A stretch of DNA of 64,000 nt, taken from the NCBI GenBank assembly GCA_029379385.1, contig CM055618.1, forward strand, positions 11,232,134-11,296,133, written 5' to 3'. The stretch comes from Quillaja saponaria (Eukaryota > Streptophyta > Magnoliopsida > Fabales > Quillajaceae). The position numbers and the translations under genes are program-made. The notes beneath the pieces were generated by a model. The model searched no databases. It was not told where the DNA came from and was given only the letters and a program-made list of their open reading frames with translations. The first letter of the stretch is position 1. Every line of letters begins with the position of its first letter. Positions 25,201 through 39,159 of this stretch are shown here, in pieces.

Positions 25201-28200
25201 GGTTGCTTTTGTTGACTAGCAAATTTATTACACCTGTCTATCCCTCTATGTATATAAACTATAAGCATCAACATCATTGGGGAGGGAGGGGAATTGGTCA
25301 TTTTGAAAGTGAAAGTGGGACCCACCGTACCTGGGTGCCACATAACTAATCCCATTGGTTGAGAGCATTGTTTACAGATGATGCCTTAATTTTATATGCA
25401 ACTTGTGTTGTATGGGGTTGAGTGGATAAGGTTACACTGCCTGCCTAGTGGTTGTTCTTTTTTTATTTATTTATTTATTTATTTTTGAGATAAATTACAA
25501 AACCAGCTATTATTGTTTGGCTATTTCCATTAATGGGATATTATAATTGATTTTTCCCATTTAAGGGTTGAATTTTGGACCCACAAATTGAATTTATGGA
25601 GTCTAATTGAATGTGACCTTATCAAATACTTCCTTGAATATTCTCTCTCTTTTTAAATTTTTATTTGTATATAATTAAGTTTCTTTAAGTTTTGGATTCT
25701 ATTCTCATTAGTTTTCTGAAATGATGTGATTGATTATTTTCTAGCTAGGCCACTACCCATACATGAAAGTGAAGAGTTTGTCTAGTTGTGTTTACTTTTT
25801 CATTTTTTTTTTCTAAAGGACGTTCCCAACAAAATGACATAAATTGTCAAATAAAATAAGATATTCTAATTGAATTTAATAATTAATAATTATTCTCATA
25901 ATTTGAACTTGAAATTCTAGATTATGACGTTTCTAGTTTGATTAATAAACTATGAACACATCGAGAATTACTCCTTTTTTTTTTTTTTTTAATAATACAA
26001 GTTTCGTTTTTATGCATGTTAAATATTCTAATTAATTTTTATAATATATTTATAAAGAACCAAACCAAGTAGGTCAAGTTCTCATATTTAATTATAGAAG
26101 AAAATAAAAACAGTAAAATTAATTAAAATAATAGAAGGAATCACAAGTAAAACTAACACACACATGAGGTTATGTTGCCGACATGGCACAAATATAAACG
26201 TGTTTTGTTAAAAAGTCAAATTAAAAAAATCTTGCCACTTGAGTGGATGCTATTCCTTCATTTGCTATTGCCTTTGTTGGTTGGCCTCCATTACAAATTT
26301 ACAAATTAGGACAATGTCTTTTGTTTCCTTCTGTTGCAGATAAGCTCATGTTGTCTATATTTTCTTAGTCAAGTTGCCAAATACTACAATTACAAGTCAT
26401 TCATGATCCGAACAAATTCAATGTATTATTTTTGGAATAATTATATCTGGACCAGACCAGACCGGACCCAAAAGTGGACCACTTGGGCCGGGTTTAAGAA
26501 AGTTACAGCTTAGATCTATGAACTATAAAGAAGTAGACTAATTCAATTATGCAAAATTTCAAGGTCAACCAAGTCAACCTAATTTGTACATTTCTTAATA
26601 CCATACGCGTATTACTAATTCGTGATTTAAAATAATGTTTACTTTTATTTATCAAAAATCCATCATTTGAGTTATTTGGTTTTTTTCTCATTCAACTTTT
26701 ATAAATTATGTCGTCATAAATCTTTAATTCAATTGATGTATATTAGCTCATGAATAGATTTTTTTTTTTTTTTTTTTTTTTTGCAATTATGTGTTATAAA
26801 AGTTAAAACTAGTTTGATTGATTAATATAATTAAATATTCCAAATTTGGCCAAAAAGAGTTGTACAAGAAAAGTCAGAAAATTAGACGGTTATGATATTC
26901 TTAATAAGAATTATATTAGATTTAAAGGTTTTGCTAGTTTGGCAATTATGGCAAGTGGTTGGTTATATTATTTTTATTATTAAAAAATAAATAATTTTAT
27001 TTTATTTTACTAATTTGGTTTCCATTTCCGTTTGGGTCCATGGGCCATGGAAATGGCGGTTCCTTGAAATGTCATATTGTATTTGAATTCTAAAAAAATG
27101 TCATATTTTCAAAAAGAGAAAAGTATTTTATGAAAACAAAAAATAAAATAATAGAGAAGATTTCTTTCAAGAAAATTAAATAAGAAGCCAAAAATGATGT
27201 GAAATGTTGAATCTATGGGTTGCACACTGAATAGGTCCAATTTCATAGACTCAACTCAACGGTGCAAAATGGAGAAAGAAAGCAACTATCCAACTAATTA
27301 TTAACTTATTTAAATTATGTAATTGGTCTTTATAGGTGGCAGATGCAGATTTTCTTTTTTTAATAGAAACAATCGAAAATTACTGATTGATGGCACAATA
27401 TATAATATATTATCTTTTTTAATCATTGTTATTTTTAAGCTGGACAAAAAAAAATCTCCATGATATTAAGATTCATAAAAAAATTATTACTTTTTTATAA
27501 ACACTAATCAAATTGAAAATTTTAAATTAATATAATAGGATTTAATGAATAATTTAGAATTTATTTTAATACAAATACTAAAAGTAATTTTTTATTATTA
27601 TATCTTGATTGGAGGTATGTACTTACTTGATCAAATAAGTGAGTCAAAAGAAAAAAAAAATTTAATAAAAAAAATAATCAAATCATATTTTTCTAATTTT
27701 TCTACAAATTTGTGGAGGACAAAACTATTTTATTAAAATTTTAGTAAGAATATTTGATTTATTTTCAACATTTTATAAATAATTATCTTACACTTAAATA
27801 AAATTTAAAAATTCAAGAGGTCAGTTAGATCACTGAACTCAACATGCATCCGCTCTTTATAATATCGTATTTTTATATTTTTGTTTAATTTTTAATTTAA
27901 TTTATTTAATTTTAAATCTTTTTAAGTTGTGCAATGATTTTAGTTAGAAAGAGAAAATTCATTAGCCAATTGAATTTTGTTTTATAGAATATCTAAGTTT
28001 AGATCACAAAGTATTAGAATTCATAAATAATAATTCTCATAACAACAACCCATTTCTTTTACAATTATACCATGAATAAGCAACTAACATTGCCTCATTG
28101 CTCTCTCATAAGTCATAAAGCTATTAACATAAACTCAAGATTTCCTATTGATTATAAATTCAATTTGTTTATAATTCAAATCTAAACTGATTTCTTAAGC

Positions 28201-30830
28201 ATTACCTATCATCAATAATTAATCAAAGTTTTTTGCATAATCCCATAATTGATTCCACAATCAAGTCAGAGTATAACACAGCACATGAAGCTTAATTGGT
28301 TCAAATCATGCAATTTTTTATTTTAAAAAAATTGATTAGTTTTTACATTTTCAACTTTGAATTCAAACTTTCTCAGTCAAACCACACAATTGGATATTGC
28401 ATAGAATAGTACATCCCAACAAGAAGTCATGTTGTCAAATAATTGTTGCATGCATCTCAAAGTCTACTCACAATAGTATTAAAGAAGAACTGACTAACTT
28501 AAAATTCAAAAGTCTAAACTTAAAATTCAGGTCTTCCTCCTTATGACCTGAAAATTATGGTGAAAAAGAAATGTAAACCATTATAGTCTTCTTGGTTTAG
28601 GCATGGAACACTGTTTCATTCAAATCTGATTCAACAATTCAACATAATGTTCTAAGTTCTCACAAGATGGACAGAGCTGGAATGAATGGTTTTGATTGGA
28701 AAAGATATTAGTTGACTTGATATATGAGATAATGAAATATTTAATATATTTAGATTTTTAGTAGTAGCAATTAGTTTTTATTAAATCTTAAAATAATTTT
28801 AATAAATAAGTTTTGTTTTACTTATATTTATTTTATCTAATTAACTTTTTCTTTGTCTATGTGTCTTTATGAGGTGAATGTATGAGGTATATTAGACTAA
28901 ACTAATTCCCATGCTCACTTTTACAATATTAATATATAAATTAGAGAAATATATTAATTTTTTTACATAAATAAAACCAATTATTCATATAAGATATAAG
29001 AATAGTTTTACAAAATTTGAGTTCAACTCAATTAATAAAAGAGTTCTAAAATAAATTCAAGCTCGACCTTAACTAATAACAATTTTTTTTTTTATTGTTT
29101 TCTTATGTTATAATTTAGTTTCAATTGACTCTTTTATTTTAGCATATTGATATCTCTAATCAATATGTGATAAAAAAAATATTATTTTTCAGTGCTTGTT
29201 ATACACTTTTACACTTTATTTTCATGAATTCACTTCATCGAGTTATTATTTTTAGTTTATGAATTACCTAGCTAGTATGTATCAATTGCACCCACGAACA
29301 AAAAAATTTAAACATATTATTAACCGTCCATCTTGATCCGAGTTACATAAAATTTGTGAGTCCACCTATGCATCAAAGTCTTTAAATCTAGTCACAACAA
29401 GAAGAAATTGTGATTGATTTTAAGTATGAATGGGCAGGTGTAATACATGTCTCTCATGTTTTTTGGGTGAGAACATTGATACAAGTAGAAAATAAGTGTT
29501 CAATCTAAAACTACAAAAATCAGAAATAAACGAAATGAGAATTAAATAAATTACGGATAAAATTGAGAAAGAAACCATATTAAAAATAATAATAATAATC
29601 ACATATGTTTATTATTAAATTTCAACCTATAACCACACATCACCCACTATTCATTGATATTTTTTTTGGGGTAAGAAATGATGATTGGTTGTTCCTTAAA
29701 AACAGAGTAGTGGTCAAGAAACAACGACAATGTAGAAGAGCCACATACAAGGCAAGTAGTGCAAGGATATTATAATCTTCTAGTAACTTTTGACATTTAG
29801 GCCAACTCATGTGGAAACAAAGATTCCTTTGCATCACCAATGTGACAGCTGATTGCTTCTATATAATAAAAAAAGTCTCGTCAAGAACTGTCTAAACATG
29901 GAAACAACGAAAAAGAAAACAATAATCTCCCATGGTTTTCTTCTCTAAATAATTGTTACCATGGTTTTCTACTCTAAATAGTTGTTGTTAATGTGATGCT
30001 TGACTCAGTAATAGCAATTAATTTATTTAGACCTCTTTTATAGATTGGATTCGAATTACCTTTTTGACAACCGTCTTCAATTTCGTTGGTAAACATAAGT
30101 ACAATCACTAATGTAAAAAATTACATTAGGATTGTGTCATAATTCTTGTTTAAATACTAAGTGAATCTAGAGTACAAATTCAAATCTCAATTCTCATACA
30201 AAAGCATGAAAATATCATAGACAGATCGAACTCCATAACCTTTTATCCTTCTTTATGTAGATGTACAGCGACGTAACTGCATTTGAGTGAAGTTCTGTAG
30301 TACATACATTACTAGCTATGTACAATCTCAAGGCACTTCAAAATAAATTCAGCAACCTAAACAACCATAGATGATGGTCTTCAACAAAAACGGACTTCTT
30401 TCCTTTTGTATGATGTCAAGTATAAAATATGCAAAAGCTTTGGTTGAAATTAATTGTACATGAAGCTAGCTAACTGCTATTTGGCTAAACAAATCAGTAT
30501 ACGAAGTTGAGGATCAATTTGATGAACATCGACACAGTGCATATAGATACCCTAATTCATATCAGGTAATCATCAAAAGCTCCGGATAGGAATGAAACAA
30601 CTGGGAGACTGCCTTTGCTCATCGGTCAAGAATAAATTTGTCACATCCTGGTGCATTCTACATAATGGCTTTCCAGAAACCTTGGCAGAAGAGAAAAATA
30701 ATTGAAGAAAGCCAAACCCATGAACTCATTCTGAAGCTGCATGATATTCATGTCACCGTGTTTGCATAATCACAGCCCTCTCAGTGCTACGTTAAAACCA
30801 CAAAAATCAGTCTTCTATTTTCAATATAAC
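19250..30830. other. 11.6 kb gene-free stretch between RAV and RLP4
   Basis: No reading frame here resembles a protein. The DNA is AT-rich with simple runs: poly-A near 24163-24184, TTTA repeats near 25463-25486, poly-T near 25978-25992 and 26761-26782, and TA runs near 22849-22862 and 24716-24732. Possible cis elements are scattered: GCCACGTCATTG near 22484, a G-box CACGTG near 24773, and the palindromic GTGGGACCCAC near 25316. The left part is the upstream side of RAV, and the last 0.6 kb is probably the RLP4 3' UTR. I saw no tRNA, microRNA precursor or clear transposon. Confidence 0.45.
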
Positions 30831-30835
30831 TCAAG

Positions 30836-33800
30836 TTAACGAGAAGTAAAAGGTGATGGCAATCCCCTGGCATGTAGACTCTCCATCTCAAGCAGCATCA
30901 AAGATTTCTGCCTCTGATATCGGTTTCTCTTGGCAGCAAGTGCTGCAAAAGAAGTCATTAGCTCAAGTGTCAACAGAGAAATTCAGGACAAATTATCTAG
31001 CCTTAGACAGAAAATGATAAGTCTCACAAACTACAATTCACCAGATGGAACTTGAATTAATCAAATTTATTGCATGTACTATGTAGGATTTCTTAAAAAG
31101 TTTAACTTCCTCATAAGGAGCCATATAATTGTCAAATGCCACTAGAAGAACGATTTTACATTAGGTTGTCAATTATGAAGATTGTCCAAATTTCAGGACA
31201 TAAACAAAGAATGAGTCACTCGAAGTATTACAACTTGCACAGCACACCCAAATATGCCACAGTCTTAACACTCAGTAGATTGCAATTAAGATATTGTATT
31301 GTTATTATATTTCTTGCAAGAATCTTTTTTTTTTTTGGGAACAAAATGACTTTTGGATAAAGACTAGATTGATATCATATGGATGACCTATGAGGCTTAT
31401 GGATGATGGTCTCTATGTTAAGTACTGAAGTCTGCTTAAATGACCCGTGGTATTGCTCAAAGGCAGTGTTTACTTACAAATCTTAGCTCTAGAAATAAAA
31501 GATAGAAGGATGTAAATCATAGTAAAGTGTATGAAATTGAGAATCAAAACATGCAAATTGTTCAATTTTTTATGGAAATGTATAGAACAACAGGATGTAC
31601 TTCATGAGTTCTGTAAACAATCTAAAGAGTAACATGAAATATATATATATATAAAGTACCGCTGAGCAAGTGATTCAATACATAGTATCATAGAAGAAGA
31701 TGCAAAATGGGAATGAAAGAAAAAATGAAATGCTTGGCAGAGGTAAATTCCTTGAAGATCATACTTACACGTCAACTCTTGAGGTAGACCAAAGTCATAA
31801 TCATTTCTACGCCTCCTGATGCAGATATAGATAACCAATAGCAGCACACAGAAAACAACAAGACATGACAAGCCTATTGCAATTTTTCCAAGAGTAGATA
31901 GTCTTCCTTTCTCCCAAAATATAGCACAGGCTGGCAAAGATGGTACACCACACAAACCTTTGTTGCCGGAGAGACTGCCCCAAGAGAAGGATAACGCGTT
32001 TAAGAAATTTTTTTCTAAATAATTAATAAGTTATAACAGCACACTCATACTATAGCGTGTAAGAGAACAACTAATGTTGACAATTTCAATGAAATGACAT
32101 ATCTTTTACATAGCATCCCTAACACTAGAGCTCTGCAATAGGTTATACGATTGATTTGGGCCCTATTCATGCCATTGACTTTTCAGTAAATATAAGAGGG
32201 AAAAATAGAGATAGGCACAGGATTTAGAATTTATATGTTAACCCTCTCAAGAAGATTGAGAAGGGGTGAGAAAGTAGTAGAGATTTCACAATAGCATTAC
32301 AACAATAAACAGTAATTTAGATAGAGATATTGAGTTTATGGGAATTATCCAGCTGAACCAGTTTTACTCCTACAGTTGAGAACTTAAGATTATTAATAGA
32401 AATTCACGATTAATTTTGGGAAGAGAGAAAAGATGAAAACTCTCAGCCTTGATTGCATTAATATAGCTGTAATTGCAGTTTAATCATATGGTCTTCTGTA
32501 TTCAAATAAATATTTGAGAGAGAAACATAGACTAATTGTCCAATCTAAAATATGTAAATGCTTAACCAATACAAATTACATAGAGATTAGGTAGACATAC
32601 TCGATAGCTCCACCATGCACACCGATTGAATAAAGTTCCTCTGGCACTCGTCCTTCCAATAAATTATCATTCAATAGCCTGGTATCAGAAATTTGAATTA
32701 ATTAAAAATGGAGGTAAACCATGTCTGGTATCAGAAATTTGTTTCATATCTTTCACTTTCTGATGTTTTGTTTATATAAGAAATTTGAAGTAAATCTCTC
32801 GATCCATGCCTTCTTAGTTACATACTCTGTTTAACTTAAATTAGGATCAAGAAACAAAACAGACTACTAAATACATAGTCATGTATACTTGCACCCTTTA
32901 TCAGAAAAATCAAAACATTAATTGACTTTCCCCCCATTATATAGAGACTGCCAACAGCCCAATATGGTTCTGTAATTAGTAGTTTTGCTTTTGTTTCCGG
33001 TGGGTTGTGTCAACACCCACCTTGTGTACAAAGATATGATTCTTTCCTTGTTAATAAAATCATTACTTACTAAAAAAAAAAAATTACTGCATCCAAATAT
33101 AAATTTTTGCAAATAGATTTTAAGAACTTCTATCTTTTATGTGAAATACCAACATTTTAACATAGTATTTTTTTTCTAAAATATAATCAACATTTTAAAA
33201 TCATAACCACAGTAATCCCGCTCCATGGAAAATATATAACTCACGCATGCAACTTTAATAGTGTCTCTACAGGAACGCCAGACCACTTAAAGCAGCTAAA
33301 AAATATCCATCTATTATCTTAAAAGCTAAGCCGATGGCCCAAAAATAACAATATCTAAGTGAAACTAATCTGATCTACTTCATAAAGGTCTCGCAGAAAC
33401 CTATTGAGAATCTACCATAGGAGGATACTTAATATCAATTCTTATGAAGCAAGGGCAACATAGAAACATAATTGTCTAATCATGTAAGAGAATTATGAAA
33501 AACACAGGAATATACTTACACAAGCTGCAGTTTTGAAGAGGTTAAACTATCTGTTATGGAGCCTGATAACCGATTGCCAGACAAATCCCTATCACATGCA
33601 GTGGAAGCAAATAAGGTCAACTTAACTCATAGGGATGGCACGGTTGTGTTGTAATTCTTTCAAATTTGAATTCTACCTCAGAGGTTTGAAATAGATTTAA
33701 GAAGAGAAATATTCAAGAAGTGTTAGTGTTCAACAGATAATACGAAATGTAAAACTGTTGCTTATAAGATCAACAAATTTTATTGAGCAGTACTTTCAAA

Positions 33801-36487
33801 TGGAAATTTTCTCCTTTACAATTCAAATCACAATTGGGGATTTTCTCAGCATGACAAAAGAAGAAATGAAAATTGAGCAAAACTTGAGAGTGCAACAAGC
33901 AGCAGTACTTACAGGCGTACTAATGATTTTTGACCTAGCCCAGATGGTATTGTGCCTCCCAAAAAGTTAGAACTCAAGTTCCTGTAATTTTAAAGAAAGC
34001 AAAATGCTGTAAACTAATCTAGATAAGTAAATACATTATAAAGTTTTAGCAGCACATATCCATGTACTGCTTAATGTCTTCTTTTTACCGCATGGCATAT
34101 AGTAGATGACAAACACATATCCAAGATTATGATTAACATTAATTGAAGGGGCAAGGACAAGGGAGGGCAATCAAGACACCATCGTAGTAGAAAAAAAATG
34201 CAGGCGATGGTTGTGTCAAAAATTTTAAAGTCATTGCAAAAGACAAAATGCCAGGGAATGGTAGCAGATACTTACAGGCTTACCAAGTTTGACAAAAGAC
34301 TAATCTGGTCACTGATGTACCCTTTAAACCCTTGACTTCCAAGATCTCTGAAAGTTAAAACTTACATCACAAACTAAAATATAAAACCTGGAGGACAAGA
34401 AAGAAATAATTATTTGACCACGAAACAACAGAAAAACTTCTCCTCTCCACTTCTCTCTAGGCTAACAATTTGGCCATGCATGTGTTGGCTGGCAGTTGAA
34501 CCCATAATCCACCCTTCACCATATTTGATCTCAGAGAGTGCAACGCAACTGCCATTAGGCCATATGGGCATTTGCAGAATAATAAACACTGCTTTGGTCT
34601 TCAAAATTGTCTCCAATAAGTAATCCCTTTTATGCTCGTTTGTTTACATTTTTAGGTGAATGATATAGAAGCAGAAAGAAAACTTACATTTGAGTGATCA
34701 CAAGGGCAGTTCTATTCTCATTCATGTGGCATGTAACTCCCTCCCAGGCATCCCAGTTAGTAGGAGCACATGGATCACCATTCCAACCCATTCTACCAGG
34801 AACACGAAATGAGTCCTTCAATGCTCTCATAGCAACAACTAAAAACAAGTCCAACATTAGTAGGGATTCAATGTTGTTTTCCTTCTGACACATAATAAAC
34901 GACACCAAAGGGGGCAAACCCCTGTACTTAACAGATACATAGAGACCACACCATCTAAAGACAGGAAAGAGGAAACGTAACAGAGACATCGACTTGGAAT
35001 AGCAGTAATTCCACTTAATTCCTGAGTAGCATGCCTTGGGTGATAAAACCTCACCATGTCTCCAATAGGAATAGTCAGGGGGGCTTAAACAAAAAACATC
35101 AATCACCTAATTCAATATTCAATAAACATGCATAATTTCCGTTTTATTATCATTGTTTTCCTTTTCAATAAACAAACCACTTCAAACCAAATCCACATAT
35201 GCCAAAAGAGAGAGAAAAAAGAAAATATAGGAGAGGTCATCATACCTTGATCAGGAACAGTGGAAAGATCCTTGGGAACTAACGCATAATTTTCGAGCCC
35301 ACTGATCAAAGGAGCCCCAGCAACAGTGATAAGCTTCACATTCAAGTAATTTATGCTCAAATTCTTCACTGTATAATGCCAACTAAACGCAGCAAAGTTC
35401 CCAACCTGCTTGTATATATCAATCCTAGTCAAATTTTTTCCATTGATAACCACATCGAACACTCTCTGTCCGGCCTTCGTTACTGTCGAATCTATTTCCG
35501 CGAAATGCAACCACACCAAGTAATCCAATTTCGCGTCCACGGTCAATTCGTACTCCAATGCCGCACCTCCACCAATAGTCACCGCCGACTGATACAACTT
35601 CATCGGGAAATAATTGGGCTTCTGATCAGTCCCACTTATAGTGTTCGTAGTGAATAACTGCCTGACGCCGTTAGCATTCGTGTTCGATCGGAATTTCAAA
35701 TCGGATTGCCACGACCTACCAAAATGGTCGGTGTCATTGCTGAATCCGGGGCCCCATTGGTCCGACCCACAAGATAACCTGCCGTAATTAACGAGAACGA
35801 AATTATCTCCGACGGTGGACGAATCATACGACAGCGGATCCACCTGAATGAGCTCGAGCGAACCGATGACTGGAGGATCAGTAGCAAGGCTATAAAAACA
35901 CACATCAGCCTCACCGTCGTCGACGTGAACGAAGAGATCGGAGTAAGCACCATCACGAGACAGAGGCTCAGGCCAAGGATAGCGCCAGCTAAAGACTACA
36001 GTACCCTCAATGGATACATCAAATGACGGAGCGTGAGACTTGCCGTCGTAGTTATCGTAGACAGTGAATATACGGATGAAGTAACGGCCAGCAGGAATAG
36101 ACGGAACAACATAGCAGTTCTTCTTGCCAAATGAGATGGGAAAAAATCGAAGCGTCTTCTCATGAGGGTGATGAAAATGGAGGGGCTCAGAGACAACATT
36201 AGAAGTGCCACCGGTGAAGAATCGGTCTGAAAGCCAGATTTTATTAAATGGATCGGTGGTATTGGTGGGGCTACCACAGTCAATATGGTAAGCTATACCT
36301 GTAGGAATGTGAATTACAGTTATTGACAGTTAAAAAGTTAGTTTGGGTAATTGAAATTGAATAGTTAGAGAGAGAAAGAGAGAGAGTAGAGCTTACCGTA
36401 TGGGTATGGAGGAAGAGGGGTTGAAGAAGAAGAGGTACAGTTGGAGATGATGAAGAAGAAGACGAAGAAGAGGAAGAGGAGCGACAT
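30836..36487 (-). CDS. RLP4: RLP4-type malectin-like LRR receptor-like protein
   Basis: Nine exons join in phase: 36487-36397, 36298-35246, 34838-34688, 34347-34276, 33981-33913, 33588-33520, 32678-32601, 31974-31769 and 30942-30836, giving 631 residues. Exon 1 is a signal peptide (MSLLFLFFVFFFIISNC). Exon 2 carries the malectin-like domain, starting YHIDCGSPTNTTDPF. Exon 3 has the LRR N-cap with GDPCAPTNWDAWEGVTC. Each of exons 4 to 7 encodes about one leucine-rich repeat of 23-26 residues (DLGSQGFKGYI, NLSSNFLGGTIP, DLSGNRLSGSI, LLNDNLLEGRVP). Exon 8 has KGLCGVPSLPAC, a membrane span near residues 557-578 and RRRR. The tail contains SLAAKRNRYQRQKSLMLLEM. There is no kinase, as in Arabidopsis RLP4, a plasma-membrane protein linked to cell wall integrity. 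The kinase lack is a family trait and not a truncation. Confidence 0.94.
32930..33083 (+). mobile_element. Probable 3' end of a LINE in an RLP4 intron
   Basis: Between exons 6 and 7 of the RLP4 gene, a plus-strand segment ends TTGTTAATAAAATCATTACT followed by a run of A. The sequence before it (TTGTGTACAAAGATATGATT) resembles the tails of plant LINE transcripts. I could not define the left border or a target-site duplication. Old and harmless to splicing as far as I can see. Confidence 0.4.
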
Positions 36488-36976
36488 TTTTGTTTGGCTT
36501 TTTGCTTTTTTTAGTTGGAGAAGATTGGAGAGGGAAAGAGTGAGAGTGGGTGTCCGGACATAAAGAAGGGAAAGTGGGGGCATAATGGGAAAAAAGAAAA
36601 AAATGTAATGAGAAGAGAAAGGGGCGAGATTAGCGGGAGATAGTAGTTGCAAAAGTTAAGGCACTGTTTGGGAAAATAATAAATATGGTTTTTCAAAGTT
36701 TGGTCAGCTTTTGTTTATAATTGGAGGACTTTGATTTTTGAGTACTCCTAATTTCTTTCTATTCCATTTTACATAAAAGACTAAAAAATGGTTTTCATTT
36801 TTCTTTCTCTTCGTTTGTTTTCTTTGGTCTTCTTTCGTGGATGGGATAATTGCATAAGGATTTGTTTGTCAAGCTTTGGATGAACATTCTTTTGTTTATT
36901 AATTTTTCTTTTTTGAGTGAGGAATCTAATCTATTTATATTTTTGGAAAAATATAGAATTTAGTCTATTCTAAAAC

Positions 36977-37146
36977 AAAAGAAAGGGAAAATTAGATACC
37001 GAGAAAGGAATCCAATAAATTAATATTTACATTTATTTTGTTAATATTGTTAGAACTTGTAAAAGAAAGGGAAAATTAGATACTGCGAAAGGAATCTTAT
37101 TAATTAATATTTTAAATTTATTTCATTAATATTGTTAGAACTTATA
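36977..37146. repeat. Two-copy tandem repeat, 84-bp unit
   Basis: The first unit (36977-37060) begins AAAAGAAAGGGAAAATTAGA and ends with TTAATATTGTTAGAACTTGT. The second (37061-37146) repeats both with scattered substitutions. A simple local duplication about 500 bp upstream of the RLP4 start. Confidence 0.85.
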
Positions 37147-38987
37147 ACTTATTTCCGGTGAAAAAAAAATGCATTAAAGAATTCGATTACTATTTTCTAA
37201 TATTGTGTTTTGAACATTTAAAAAATGTAGAATTTAATTTATTTCAAATAAACTTTACATTTTTTAGTTTGAAACAAATGAAATTTATTTGAAATTCACA
37301 TTTTATTCAATTATTAATTCTACACCAAATAGGTATGATTTTATTTTATGGAATTCATTTGAGATAAATTATTATTTTGTCAACCTTAGATGACATTTTT
37401 ATCTTTCATATTATACATGTTTTTCATTTAGATAAATCAATAAAGAGCAACTATCACTTCATCTCAAATGTTCAACTAACCAATTACAAGTTTTTTCCCT
37501 CTCAAATTTTCTTTTATTCATTGAACAATAATTAATCTTCTCATTTTTATATTTTTATTTGATCAATACTAGTTTTAATTAAAAATTTTAAAGCTAGTAT
37601 CAAAAAAATACTTAAGCTAAAATAAATTTTTCATTTGCTCTAATTTTTATTACAGATAAGATAATTTATTTAAAATAAATTAAAATTATATAATTTATTT
37701 TAAAATAAAATAAATTTTATTTTTTTATCTTGTTCTAAACAATGCCTGAAGATCACGCCCTCTATGATTATTAACTAATAGGAGACCAAGTTCCCAAAAG
37801 AGCATGTTAATATTAATGTATGTACTATATGTAGTTGTGTGTCTTAATATATTATTGAGCTGAGTTAGCTACCAACTACTTAAATATTAATGAATAGCAT
37901 TAATACCAACTACATGCTTAATTATTTTCAAGTTTAAACTGAACCTTGAAAGTGCCCTAATTAATGTTAGTCAATAGCATCTGGTTGAAGGCTTGAAGCA
38001 GTACCTAATTTTTTTTTTTAAAAAAACAGTTGTTAGGGTATGGCAATAATAAGATGATATGTAGCTGAACTGGTAAAGGCCTGTGTTGTTATCATTTATC
38101 AAGGAAAATTGTCTTCATAGACGTGCCATCCACCACCATACAATATGATCGATGTGTTTGTAGTTTTGTGAGTTTAGAAATAAAACACTAATGACAAGAA
38201 TATCAAGACTAAAACACATTGTATTAAGAGACAAATATGCAAGTCAAGTGGTTATCAACCATTTCATTTTTTAAATCACACCTAATAAAAACAACAAAAC
38301 TGAAATGAGATCAATCAACCTTGTATCAATCTTGTATAGGGGGGTCGATATTTTTTTTTAGGTCTAACTACTATTTTAATTAATCTTTCAAAATTACCTC
38401 TGTCTTTAATTTAGTACTTTAGAAATGTTTTCGGTCAATTTCATACTTTAGAATTTAAATTTTTTTAATCAAGTTGCATTATCTCATTCTCATGTTGTGT
38501 ATGAATAACTTAATTTCACATAATTTAACGATAAAATAACTAAAAAAAAATTTGTAAATCATAAAAACAATTTACGTTATTATATTTATGTCAAGTATGA
38601 TTATTTCATTAATTCATAACATGTAAATAGAAAAATAAAACTTGATTGAAAAATTTTAAATTTTATAGAATAAAATTAACTGAATGAATTTCTTATATAA
38701 CTGAATTGAAACTAATACAATTTTGAAACACCAAATTAGTAGATGAGGTTAATACATTATTTTTACGTGTGAATTTATAATTTTAGCGAAAATGCATATT
38801 ATACTATACAAAAATAAAATTTGAACTCAATATGAAAACTCAATATTTCATATCAGACATACCATAATAAATTATTGTCTCATCAACCCTAAATAAGAAC
38901 ATAAACAATCTTAAATTAATTTTGAATCCACACAACATTAGTATATGTCATTCTAAATATGCTATCTCATTCCAAGTCATGTGACAC

Positions 38988-38991
<4 letters not shown>

Positions 38992-39027
<36 letters not shown>
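38992..39027. repeat. (AT)n microsatellite
   Basis: Eighteen uninterrupted AT dinucleotides. Confidence 0.95.
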
Positions 39028-39033
<6 letters not shown>

Positions 39034-39159
39034 CTCATTTATAACAATCATATGATTTTCTACTATTGACTGGGACAGTGAAGAACCTTCAAATATCTTT
39101 CAATTTTCATTGAAAATGATGCAATAAACACATTATAATTGAAAATATGAATAACTTTA

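Larger units (their letters stand above)
36488..39150. other. Promoter side of RLP4 and AT-rich spacer
   Basis: Holds the RLP4 promoter on its left. The tandem repeat at 36977-37146 and the TA microsatellite at 38992-39027 are listed separately. No coding signal otherwise. Confidence 0.4.

Noticed and set aside
29640..29840. 66-residue minus-strand frame with several Cys
   Set aside because: No family resemblance, no promoter or splice context, and it stands alone in AT-rich DNA.
30725..30760. microRNA miR167-like string CTGAAGCTGCATGATATTCA
   Set aside because: It lacks several bases of the conserved mature sequence, and I see no pairing arm nearby; it probably lies in the RLP4 3' UTR.
34414..34623. 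Paired open frames on both strands inside an RLP4 intron
   Set aside because: The flanking exons splice across it in phase and neither frame has a recognisable motif.
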